The notes: generated by a model not told the origin, from the sequence alone. 8,493 bases of DNA from Synechococcus sp. CPC35 (GCA_002684175.1 NYUU01000002.1:1-8493), one strand, 5' to 3'; shown: positions 1 to 5,892, counted from the stretch's first letter. Numbers and translations: made by a program.

Positions 1-278
1 TATAACTCAGTCCAGTTTTCCATATTCTCATCAACTATAAAACTAATAGTTAATTCACCAAAAGTAATCTTGTCGCCAGGCAGTTTAACACTTGCACCCA
101 AACTTGTAGCAGATATTGTCTCTGCAACACTTACAGATGGTACATTGACTCCAGTTGCAAAGTATTTTGTATTGGGTAATTTCTTAACCAATAATTCAAA
201 TTGAGTTGGTGCAAGATAAGATAAATTATCTGGAAGATTACCAGCCCACGATGCAGTTGTTATTTGTCTATTTGTCAT
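1..278 (-). CDS. Tail-tube-fold virion protein, 5' part only (gp19-like)
   Basis: The first 92 codons of a gene that runs off the left edge; it starts MTNRQITTASWAGNL. Residues 25-90 follow the same pattern as the gp19 tail tube in this window: a short beta strand (FELLVKKL, 27-34), a VPSVSV turn (46-51), then LPGDKITFGELTISFIVDE (66-84), which parallels the AGDRTFEDWTITVIND segment of gp19. I infer a tail-tube-fold protein, either a second tube-like virion protein or a baseplate/tube cap or initiator relative (gp48/gp54 type). It does not look like gp24, which follows gp23 in T4. The ATG at 278-276 is the only plausible start: no in-frame ATG, GTG or TTG lies between it and the terminator. 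No Shine-Dalgarno precedes it, and a perfect late promoter ends 5 nt upstream. The reading frame is certain, the family probable, the exact role open. Confidence 0.8.
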   Translation of the reverse strand, partial: MTNRQITTASWAGNLPDNLSYLAPTQFELLVKKLPNTKYFATGVNVPSVSVAETISATSLGASVKLPGDKITFGELTISFIVDENMENWTEL

Positions 279-283
279 ACTAG

Positions 284-291
284 TATTTATA
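284..291 (-). promoter_or_regulatory. T4-type late promoter TATAAATA
   Basis: A perfect minus-strand TATAAATA followed by CTAGT, close to the T4 late consensus TATAAATACTATT read by the gp55/gp33/gp45-modified host polymerase. It lies between the gp23 terminator and the next ATG. In T4 the box is centred near -10, which places +1 on about the A of the ATG at 278. The transcript would therefore be leaderless or nearly so. Confidence 0.85.
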
Positions 292-296
292 ACAAT

Positions 297-324
297 AAAA
301 AAAGGGACTCCGAAGAGTCCCTTT
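297..324 (-). terminator. Intrinsic terminator after gp23
   Basis: In the minus-strand RNA a perfect 10-bp stem, AAAGGGACUC with GAGUCCCUUU, closes on a UUCG tetraloop. This gives the very stable C(UUCG)G form common in T4-family hairpins. The stem runs into seven consecutive U, the first three paired in the stem. It starts 25 nt after the gp23 stop codon and ends just before the next late promoter, so it closes the gp22-gp23 unit. The plus strand has no comparable T-run on its side, so the signal is directional. Confidence 0.95.
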
Positions 325-349
325 CTTATAAAAGTCTAAGACTTAAGGT

Positions 350-1666
350 TTATAGAATATTTTCTACTTCAACCTTTCTGTAGTAGAAGTTTGAACCAGC
401 TGAAGCTAGACCATCACTAGGAGCGCTTCCCACGAATGGGTTAGATATCATTCCATATCTTGTTTTAAAACCAATCTTAGGTTGGAAAGAGTTTTCACCA
501 ATTGCACGAACCATTTGTAATGGAACATATGGGCAATAGAAAACACCAGCGTCATATGGGTTTGAACCTCTATAACCGACTGTCATGTAACCTTCGTTGT
601 TGTGACCACTTACTGGGTCAAGAGTGTAATATGGGTCAATGTACACTTTGTACTTACCATTTAGAACACCAACAAAAGTGTTACCAGCATCGTCAACTGT
701 TAATTCAGTGTTAAGTGCTGGAGCATAGTCAAGCATTCCTGCCATTGACAATGCAGAAGCTACATCAGAAGAACAAAGGATAAAGTTACCTTTTCCTCTT
801 CTTGACTCTCTTGCGATTACATTAGCATCTCTCTCAATTTGGAAAAGCATGCCTTTGAACTTCTCAACTGACCATCTACCAGATGAATCAACATCTAGGT
901 CGAATCTACCTGCGTTAGCAACACCAGTTTGAGCACCAGCTTTTGCTTGCAAGTTAACAGTTCTTACAACTTCTCTGTTGATTTCAGCTAAGATTTCAGC
1001 AGATAAGATATTTGCAAGTTCTGTTTCAGCGTCAAGACCATGAATTGCTTTAAGGTCTTGTGCAAGTTCGATTGTGTATTCAGCTTTAAGAGCTCTAGAC
1101 TTAGCAGTAACAGTTGCTTTCTCAATTGTGAAAGCCATAGATGCAAATGCGTTTGACGCACTGTCACCTTTTGCTTCTGCCGCACCAGTAGTCATACCAG
1201 TACCAGTTGCATAAGCAGCTGCATCACCGAATGGGTCTGTACCTGCTTGGGCTCCTGCTCCAGAGAAATCTGAATCAGCTTCGTTAAATAATGCTTCTGA
1301 CATTGCAAGTCTTGAAGTATTATCGTTATATCTAGCCTTCATACAGAATACTAATCCTGTAGGGCCAGTCATTGGTTGCACACCACAGATGTCGTATGCG
1401 ATTAGGTTTGGAAGAGACCTACGAACTAAAGAAATTAGAATAGGATTCCAGTTGTCTACACCTGTTCCACCAACAGCGCCACCAGCGTTGTTGATTGGTG
1501 CATCCTCAGTTAATCCTTGGATTCCATTTTCTTCGTTAAAGGCTCTTTCTTGGTTCTCAAGAACCACAGAAGTTACAGCTTTTTTGTATGGGTCAGTGAT
1601 TTCTGGTAAATCTGGATGACTCAATACTGGCTGCCACTTCTCTTGTAAAGTTTCTGACATAAACAT
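350..1666 (-). CDS. 23: Major capsid protein gp23
   Basis: A 438-residue T4-type major capsid protein with the HK97 fold, which forms the hexameric shell. Diagnostic segments are VRRSLPNLIAYDICGVQPM (81-99), AKSRALKAEYTIELAQDL (188-205), ILAEINREVV (225-234), GVLNGKYKVYIDPY (333-346) and FQPKIGFKTRYGM (394-406). The N-terminal 54 residues form a propeptide. LTE at 52-54 followed by DAPINN matches the (I/L)-X-E cleavage rule of gp21 and the position of the T4 site after LTE65, leaving a mature protein of about 384 residues. The stretch 113-176 is Ala/Gly-rich and roughly 60 residues shorter than in T4, meaning a reduced insertion domain as in marine T4-likes. The first ATG (1666) is preferred over the one two codons later because AGGGGA lies 8 nt upstream of it. 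It is the last gene before a strong terminator. Confidence 0.97.
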   Translation of the reverse strand: MFMSETLQEKWQPVLSHPDLPEITDPYKKAVTSVVLENQERAFNEENGIQGLTEDAPINNAGGAVGGTGVDNWNPILISLVRRSLPNLIAYDICGVQPMTGPTGLVFCMKARYNDNTSRLAMSEALFNEADSDFSGAGAQAGTDPFGDAAAYATGTGMTTGAAEAKGDSASNAFASMAFTIEKATVTAKSRALKAEYTIELAQDLKAIHGLDAETELANILSAEILAEINREVVRTVNLQAKAGAQTGVANAGRFDLDVDSSGRWSVEKFKGMLFQIERDANVIARESRRGKGNFILCSSDVASALSMAGMLDYAPALNTELTVDDAGNTFVGVLNGKYKVYIDPYYTLDPVSGHNNEGYMTVGYRGSNPYDAGVFYCPYVPLQMVRAIGENSFQPKIGFKTRYGMISNPFVGSAPSDGLASAGSNFYYRKVEVENIL

Positions 1667-1674
1667 TTTATGTA

Positions 1675-1680
1675 TCCCCT
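1675..1680 (-). promoter_or_regulatory. Ribosome binding site of gp23 (AGGGGA)
   Basis: AGGGGA ends 8 nt before the ATG at 1666 and 14 nt before the second in-frame ATG, so it decides for the first start. The same AGGGGATA string precedes gp22, giving the two main prohead genes a shared ribosome site. Confidence 0.7.
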
Positions 1681-1700
1681 TAATTTTTAAAAAGTGTTAA

Positions 1701-1708
1701 TATTTAAA
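1701..1708 (-). promoter_or_regulatory. Possible weak late promoter of gp23 (TTTAAATA)
   Basis: TTTAAATA differs from the late box TATAAATA at one position and lies in the 48-nt gp22-gp23 gap. It would start transcription near 1695, giving a leader of about 28 nt that includes the AGGGGA ribosome site. In T4 gene 23 has its own late promoter, which makes this plausible. The gap is almost pure A/T, so a one-mismatch match is weak evidence. Confidence 0.3.
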
Positions 1709-1714
1709 ATTGAC

Positions 1715-3052
1715 CTATCTATATTTGTTAGGGTCAACTTTTCCTAATGCGGCAGAATATGCAGCCATACTTGGGTCAAGGTTTACCTTGGTCGAAGTAT
1801 TTTCATCGCTATCACTAACCACTTCCTCATCTAACTGTAAAGTCTCTTTAGAGTCATTAAAGTAAGATTCCTTAATTGTTTTAACATTAGACTCAAAATT
1901 TTCATCTTGGTCGATGTCTTCAATTAACTTTGTAAGTTTCTCGACTTCACTTTCAGTGAGGTCTTTAGAAACCTGTCCAACCACTTGTGTTCTAACAAGT
2001 TCATCTCTTTCTTGAGATAAATCGATGTTTTTAGAAACTTCTTCATTTAGTTTAGCTTCTACTTCTTCGATTTTACTTGCAAGTTCGTCAACAACATCTA
2101 ATTTGTCGTCTGGAACTTCAACATAATGGTCTTCAAATAATGATTTAAGTCCTTGTATAAAGTTTTCTGTTAACTCAGACTTAAGTCCTCTTTCGATTGC
2201 AAGTTCGTTATCTTTTACCCACTCTTCTGCAACATAACCTAAGAATGAATCAACTTTATTAACTAATTCTTCTTTGATTTCGTTAGATACTTCAACAACT
2301 TCGTCTCTCTTTTGAGATTCTAGGTCTTCTTTGATTTCACTAACTTTTGCAGATACAGCTGCTTGGAAAACTGTTCTTGCTTTTGATTTGAATTCTTCTG
2401 AAAGGTCTTCACCACCAACTAGAGCATCGATGTCGTCTGACATATCGTAAGATTCTGATTTTTCATCTTCGTCTTCGTCTTCGTCTTCGTCATCTTTTTT
2501 GGATGCCATCTTCATAGATGCTTCATCCATCTCTTCTTCGTCTTCATCTTCTTCATCATCTTTTTTAGATGTTTCTAAGATTGCAGCTAAAGATTCTTTC
2601 ACAACTTCTTCGTCCTCTGATTTGAAATGTTCAGCAATTTTCTTTAGAAGGTCAGCCTTTGTTGACTCAGATTTTTCATCTTCATCTTCATCGTCTTCAT
2701 CTTCGTCATCTTTCTTCATCATTTCATTGACTAAGGACTGGATGTCTTCCTTTTCAAAACCTTTGAGTTCCTCGATAATTTTTCTAAGAGCTTCCATCTT
2801 AGTTAAATCTTCAACTACGACTTCCTCTTCACTATCTGTATCTTCTTTATAAGAAGCTGATAATTTCTGAGGTGCATCTTTCTTATCTTGGTCACCTTTT
2901 CTTTTTTTACTAGGTTTAGTAGCATCACCTGCTTTATCAACAGATGCAAGAGAAGACTTCTCTGGGTCTTTTTCTGGAGTAACAACACCCTTATTAGCAA
3001 CAGGAGCTGACGCTTCCATTACTTCGTCTTGATTTTTAATTTCATCTGACAT
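1715..3052 (-). CDS. 22: Prohead core scaffold protein gp22, with acidic N-terminal extension
   Basis: The major internal scaffold, which assembles inside the prohead and is degraded by gp21 before DNA packaging. Residues about 204-445 align with the whole of T4 gp22 as I recall it: DLSEEFKSKARTVFQAAV (216-233), VAEEWVKDNELAIERGLKSEL (274-294), FVEH/FEDH-type segment with VEVPDDKLDVVDEL (311-324) and VSKDLTESEVEKL (361-373). Long charged helices suggest coiled coil. LTE motifs at 294-296 and 365-367 and LSE at 217-219 are candidate gp21 cuts. Residues 1-203 are extra relative to T4 (445 against about 269 residues). They hold a Lys/Ser/Pro-rich start and three Asp/Glu tracts between helical pieces. 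AGGGGA stands 7 nt before the ATG, and a perfect late promoter lies 66 nt upstream. The family call is firm; the role of the extension is unknown. Confidence 0.95.
   Translation of the reverse strand: MSDEIKNQDEVMEASAPVANKGVVTPEKDPEKSSLASVDKAGDATKPSKKRKGDQDKKDAPQKLSASYKEDTDSEEEVVVEDLTKMEALRKIIEELKGFEKEDIQSLVNEMMKKDDEDEDDEDEDEKSESTKADLLKKIAEHFKSEDEEVVKESLAAILETSKKDDEEDEDEEEMDEASMKMASKKDDEDEDEDEDEKSESYDMSDDIDALVGGEDLSEEFKSKARTVFQAAVSAKVSEIKEDLESQKRDEVVEVSNEIKEELVNKVDSFLGYVAEEWVKDNELAIERGLKSELTENFIQGLKSLFEDHYVEVPDDKLDVVDELASKIEEVEAKLNEEVSKNIDLSQERDELVRTQVVGQVSKDLTESEVEKLTKLIEDIDQDENFESNVKTIKESYFNDSKETLQLDEEVVSDSDENTSTKVNLDPSMAAYSAALGKVDPNKYR
2450..2716 (-). repeat. Three acidic repeat tracts within gp22
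   Basis: Residues 113-130, 163-179 and 185-201 each begin KKDDE and continue as runs of Asp and Glu. The first and third end in the same DEDEKSES. The segments before the first two tracts (86-112 and 133-162) look like diverged copies of one helical unit: EALRKIIEELKGFEKEDIQ against ADLLKKIAEHFKSEDEE. This suggests an ancient tandem duplication of a helix-plus-acid module of about 50 residues, with a third partial copy. At DNA level the tracts are GAA/GAC/GAT triplet runs, prone to slippage. On the plus strand they create a spurious serine-rich open frame. Confidence 0.8.
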
Positions 3053-3059
3053 GTGTTTA

Positions 3060-3065
3060 TCCCCT
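3060..3065 (-). promoter_or_regulatory. Ribosome binding site of gp22 (AGGGGA)
   Basis: AGGGGA lies 7 nt before the ATG at 3052 in an otherwise A/T-rich leader. It is nearly identical in sequence and spacing to the site before gp23. Confidence 0.7.
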
Positions 3066-3090
3066 ATGTAAATTTCTATAATTACAAATT

Positions 3091-3111
3091 AAGAACGAAT
3101 TATTTGTTCTT
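3091..3111 (-). other. Hairpin at the predicted 5' end of the gp22-gp23 mRNA
   Basis: A near-perfect 21-nt palindrome: six pairs AAGAAC/GUUCUU, an A-C mismatch in the transcript, then a possible AAU/AUU inner stem. It begins about 1-2 nt after the transcription start predicted from the TATAAATA box. It has no following U-run in the direction of transcription, so it is not a terminator. A 5'-terminal stem could protect the mRNA from 5'-end-dependent decay, which is an inference. Confidence 0.4.
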
Positions 3112-3118
3112 TACTATG

Positions 3119-3126
3119 TATTTATA
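3119..3126 (-). promoter_or_regulatory. T4-type late promoter TATAAATA for gp22-gp23
   Basis: A perfect late box placed 4 nt after the gp21 stop codon, in the 78-nt gap before gp22. The predicted start near 3113 gives a leader of about 60 nt with a hairpin at its 5' end and AGGGGA near its 3' end. It lets the scaffold and shell genes be expressed independently of the upstream portal-protease unit. Confidence 0.85.
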
Positions 3127-3130
3127 ACTT

Positions 3131-3781
3131 TTATAGTTTAGAGAAGAAACTTTTCATAATTTCTAATTTCTTCTCATCCAATTGGCGCTGTTTGGTTTGT
3201 CGAATCTGGTCTTTCCATGATTCAATCTCTACGGCTTTAATTACACCGCTTTCATTTATCCACTCAACACCTTCCATAATACCATCTACAAAAGCATCTG
3301 GTGCAGAAGGGTCTGCCACGATATCAGCTGCAGTTGCAAGCATGAAATCTTTCTGGACATATTGTGCATCGTTTTTCTGGGCTACTGACCCCATACCCCT
3401 ACTGGACACGCCTAGTTTAGCACCATCATTCAACAGTCCTTTAACTATATTACCCATTGGAGTATTCATTATTTTTGCCTTACCGACAAAATTGTTACCA
3501 TCTTTCTCTAAAGAAGTAATCAAATGACTAACTCTTTCTAAATTGATGGTAGGGCCTTCTGGATGACCCAGTTCCCCATATGCACGATTCTTCTTAATGA
3601 ATTCTTTATTGTATCGATTTACCTCATTTTCCATGATATCCATTGGGTAAACACGACCATTTCTGTTTTTTAAATTTGTTTGAAGAAAAACACCTTCAAT
3701 GAAAGTATCCTTACCACCATTTTTATTAACCTCAGTAATAAGATTTACTTCTTCTGATTGTTGTTCTGAAATTAAAAACAT
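3131..3781 (-). CDS. 21: Prohead core protease gp21
   Basis: A 216-residue serine protease of the T4 gp21 family (MEROPS S77, herpesvirus assemblin-like fold). It is carried in the core, activates itself, digests gp22, gp67 and gp68 and trims gp23. Aligned from memory with T4 gp21: YIEGIFMQ is FIEGVFLQ (27-34), NRNKRLYP is NRNGRVYP (39-46), GELNHP is GELGHP (69-74) with catalytic His73 (T4 His85), and GVSSRGLGS is GVSSRGMGS (124-132) with catalytic Ser126 (T4 Ser140). PSAPDAW matches PSAPDAF (158-164), preceded by acidic residues D153 and D157. Length is close to T4 (212), and no catalytic residue is missing. AGGAGA before the ATG overlaps the TAG stop of gp68, 8 nt away, indicating coupled expression. 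The C-terminal basic tail (196-216) is probably removed on maturation. Confidence 0.95.
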   Translation of the reverse strand: MFLISEQQSEEVNLITEVNKNGGKDTFIEGVFLQTNLKNRNGRVYPMDIMENEVNRYNKEFIKKNRAYGELGHPEGPTINLERVSHLITSLEKDGNNFVGKAKIMNTPMGNIVKGLLNDGAKLGVSSRGMGSVAQKNDAQYVQKDFMLATAADIVADPSAPDAFVDGIMEGVEWINESGVIKAVEIESWKDQIRQTKQRQLDEKKLEIMKSFFSKL

Positions 3782-3789
3782 GTCTTCTC

Positions 3790-4161
3790 CTATTTTATAG
3801 TTGCAATCTTTTCTGCAACATCGTTGTAGGTTTGATTACCTTTCAAACCATTCGAGAACCCAAGAGTATCTTCTATCTTCGGTTCATCTAAAACTTCTTC
3901 TATAAAATCACTAAGGTCTTCTCCTAATAATTTTATTAACTCTTTTGCATTCTTCCTTGCTAACTTTTCATTATTGTAAACTGCAAGTTCTTGCCCATCT
4001 ACATAAACTTTATATTTATTAGATTTTTTTGCAATAACGATAGGTACTTTCTTTCCTTTTGCACCTTTTTCCATGTAGGAATCTACCTCTTGTTCACCAC
4101 GAGGTAATTTGAATTTTTTCACTTCATCTAATGATTGAACTAATTCTTTAAATTTCTTCAT
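3790..4161 (-). CDS. 68: Probable prohead core protein gp68
   Basis: A 123-residue lysine-rich protein in the slot held by gp68 (141 residues) in T4, between gp67 and gp21. The middle part looks like a small alpha/beta domain: VPIVIAKKSNKYKVYVDGQELAVY (39-62) suggests two or three strands, and EKLARKNAKELIKLLGEDL (65-83) an amphipathic helix. An acidic stretch (81-97) precedes a polar tail. It has no signal peptide or membrane segment. In T4, gp68 is a minor core component affecting capsid shape and is cut by gp21. The assignment rests on position, size and charge, because I cannot align it to T4 gp68 from memory. The start overlaps the end of gp67 by 14 nt in another frame, and an AGGAA site lies 9 nt before the ATG inside gp67. 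This implies translational coupling. Confidence 0.7.
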   Translation of the reverse strand: MKKFKELVQSLDEVKKFKLPRGEQEVDSYMEKGAKGKKVPIVIAKKSNKYKVYVDGQELAVYNNEKLARKNAKELIKLLGEDLSDFIEEVLDEPKIEDTLGFSNGLKGNQTYNDVAEKIATIK

Positions 4162-4330
4162 TTGCTGGTTGTTCCTGTTTGTTTAACCAATCCAGTTGAA
4201 CATCCAATCTTTTAGTATCGATTGCTTCTTTTTGTTTATCAACCATAGCTGCACTAAAAGCGTTAGATGCACTAACATTATCACCTGCTTCAATTGAATC
4301 TATTACTTTTTTAACATCTTCTCTTGCCAT
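4148..4330 (-). CDS. 67: Prohead core protein gp67 (PIP), short form without acidic tail
   Basis: A 60-residue protein directly after the portal gene, as in T4. VKKVIDSIEAGDNVSASNAF followed by SAAMVDKQKEAIDTKRLDVQ (residues 6-45) follows the pattern of T4 gp67, where a short helix, SNDLVAARKLFAEAM and a second charged helix occupy the same places. In T4 this 80-residue core protein carries a long Asp/Glu tail and is cleaved by gp21 into internal peptides that stay in the head. Here the protein stops after KQEQPANEEI, so the acidic tail is absent. GAGGT lies 8 nt before the ATG and overlaps the gp20 stop, and the gp68 start lies inside its 3' end. Family assignment is from the N-terminal pattern plus synteny. 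Confidence 0.8.
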   Translation of the reverse strand: MAREDVKKVIDSIEAGDNVSASNAFSAAMVDKQKEAIDTKRLDVQLDWLNKQEQPANEEI

Positions 4331-4343
4331 AATATTTTACCTC

Positions 4344-5870
4344 TTACATGTCAAAGGAGTCCTCTCCTTCCCCATCTTCGTTATTTTTTTCGTCTTCGAT
4401 TTGTCCATCAATCATTTCTATTTCTTCTTCGGATTGTCTAAGAACATTCTTTCTAATCCATTGTTGAGAATAGTATTTACCAACAAACTCATCCAACTCC
4501 CTTAATGAAGTTACCCTTTCTCTTAAGATTTCGGCATCCTTCATTTCTACAAAATGAGAATCTTTTTGATAATCGAACCTAATGTTCTCTTTCTCAAGTT
4601 CCCATTCTTCAATTGGCATAATTCCTTTCAGTGCCAACTGAGTTCGTAATATATCCATAAACATACTACTAAACTTCATTCTGAGTCTATCTACAAATCG
4701 TGAGAACTTAACCTCATCTCTTGATATCTCAGTTGTCCTACCTAAAGAGAAACCACTTTCAGTTTCTAACCTAGAGATAGGTACATTTAAACTTCGGAAC
4801 AGTTTTCTTTGGAAGTATATAATATCTTCTATTTCACCTAGGTTCTGACCGCCAGGCAAGGTGGTAATCTCTGTTCCTCTTCCACCTTCTCTTCTTGGTA
4901 ACCAGAAATCTTCCAACATACTCATATGTTTTCTATCATCTCTGACTTCACCTGTATCTGCATTGTAGACTAGTTTATTCTTATATCTAGTCATAGTATC
5001 TGCAAGATACTGTTCTGCTTTTGCCTTCGGAAGATTACCTACATCAATGTAGAATATTCTTCTTTCTGGAGCTCTTGATATTCTGTAAATAACAAGTGCA
5101 TCTTCCATCATTCTTAATTGGTTAGCTGCTTTCAATCCTTTGTGCATATAACCGATGATGTTTCGTCTGTTTGCATCCATCATTCCAGAGGTAGTGTAAA
5201 CAACTGCATCTGGTGATATCATAAGGGTCTGACCACCCTGTCCACCATAGGACTGGTTTTTCTCAAAACCACTTTGATTATAAGTGTAGAACTCTTTTAC
5301 TTTGTCTACAATTTCTACACCATTCTTATCTTTTTTCTTACTAACTTCTCTGACCTTTTTCATTTGAAGAGGGTCAATCATTCTTAACCCAACGATACCT
5401 TTTTTAGGACTCTTTGGGTCGACTAGTAAGTGGAAGTACATTCTTCCATCTACATACCACTTTCTGAATATTTCAGAAGAGGTCTGGTTGAATCTCAAAA
5501 GTCGTAAGACCTCTGAGAATTCATCCCTAACCTTGGATTTAATTGAATCTGAAAGTTTAGTTGCATCTAGATTGATACCAACCTGTGCATCTAAATCATT
5601 AGAAGAAATTGCTTCTTGAACGATATCGTCAATTGCCATATCAACCTCTGGTATCAATGACATTGTTCGGTATCTTAGAATCAAGTCTTGTTCAGACTTA
5701 ATTCCACCTTCCATGTCTACGAATGTCCCTTGGGCCATTCCGCCACCTATTGCATAACCACCTTGCCCAACTTCTAAAACTTGAGCTCCATCGTCATTAA
5801 TAGGAGCAACAAAGGATGGTGCTAGTTCCTCTGCGTCTTTCCTCTTTATTTCAAATCCAAATATTTCCAT
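4344..5870 (-). CDS. 20: Portal vertex protein gp20
   Basis: A 508-residue T4-type portal (T4: 524). It is the dodecameric ring at one vertex that nucleates prohead assembly, docks the terminase and passes DNA. Segments matching T4 gp20 include APSFVAPINDDGAQ (17-30), FRKWYVDGRMYFHLLVDP (135-152), RRNIIGYMHKGLKAANQLRMMEDALVIYRI as a block (235-264), SRAPERRIFYIDVGNLP (265-281), MSMLEDFWLPRREGGRGTE (316-334) and TLPGGQNLGEIEDI (337-350). The C-terminus is strongly acidic (481-508). The start is fixed: the in-frame TAA inside the TATAAATA box lies just upstream, and the next in-frame ATG (residue 45) would remove conserved sequence. No Shine-Dalgarno is present. The late box ends 6 nt before the ATG, so a leaderless message is predicted. 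The gene leads the 20-67-68-21 cluster. Confidence 0.97.
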   Translation of the reverse strand: MEIFGFEIKRKDAEELAPSFVAPINDDGAQVLEVGQGGYAIGGGMAQGTFVDMEGGIKSEQDLILRYRTMSLIPEVDMAIDDIVQEAISSNDLDAQVGINLDATKLSDSIKSKVRDEFSEVLRLLRFNQTSSEIFRKWYVDGRMYFHLLVDPKSPKKGIVGLRMIDPLQMKKVREVSKKKDKNGVEIVDKVKEFYTYNQSGFEKNQSYGGQGGQTLMISPDAVVYTTSGMMDANRRNIIGYMHKGLKAANQLRMMEDALVIYRISRAPERRIFYIDVGNLPKAKAEQYLADTMTRYKNKLVYNADTGEVRDDRKHMSMLEDFWLPRREGGRGTEITTLPGGQNLGEIEDIIYFQRKLFRSLNVPISRLETESGFSLGRTTEISRDEVKFSRFVDRLRMKFSSMFMDILRTQLALKGIMPIEEWELEKENIRFDYQKDSHFVEMKDAEILRERVTSLRELDEFVGKYYSQQWIRKNVLRQSEEEIEMIDGQIEDEKNNEDGEGEDSFDM

Positions 5871-5876
5871 AATATA

Positions 5877-5884
5877 TATTTATA
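5877..5884 (-). promoter_or_regulatory. T4-type late promoter TATAAATA for gp20
   Basis: A perfect late box between gp19 and gp20. Box-to-ATG distance is 6 nt (TATATT), so the predicted +1 falls at the base before the ATG or on its A. The box also contains the in-frame stop that fixes the gp20 start. It would drive gp20, gp67, gp68 and gp21. Confidence 0.85.
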
Positions 5885-5892
5885 ACACTAAA

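Noticed and set aside
332..344. Small AAGTC/GACTT stem between the gp23 stop and the terminator
   Set aside because: Five pairs with a three-base loop is too weak to support beside the strong hairpin that follows.
502..714. Plus-strand open frame with many His and Cys inside gp23
   Set aside because: It is an antisense shadow. The Cys/His residues are scattered and do not form a zinc-binding spacing.
988..1185. Leu/Gln-rich minus-strand open frame inside gp23
   Set aside because: It is an out-of-frame reading of the alanine-rich gp23 codons; the gp23 frame carries clear homology.
1681..1712. A/T-only imperfect inverted repeat between gp22 and gp23
   Set aside because: The stem is made only of A-T pairs and needs a bulge, so it is expected by chance in such A/T-rich DNA.
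2499..2852. Plus-strand open frame of 117 codons rich in serine runs
   Set aside because: It is the antisense shadow of the Asp/Glu tracts of gp22 (GAA/GAC/GAT read as TTC/GTC/ATC and TCT/TCG in other frames). It has no sensible ribosome site or protein-like composition.
3792..3800. CTATAAAAT just before gp21 as a late promoter
   Set aside because: It matches only about six of eight bases of the box and lies a few bases before the ribosome site. gp21 is better explained by coupling to gp68.
4011..4018. AATAAATA within gp68, one mismatch to the late promoter box
   Set aside because: It is formed by codons for Asn-Lys-Tyr in a conserved-looking strand, sits far from any start codon and is easily explained by base composition.
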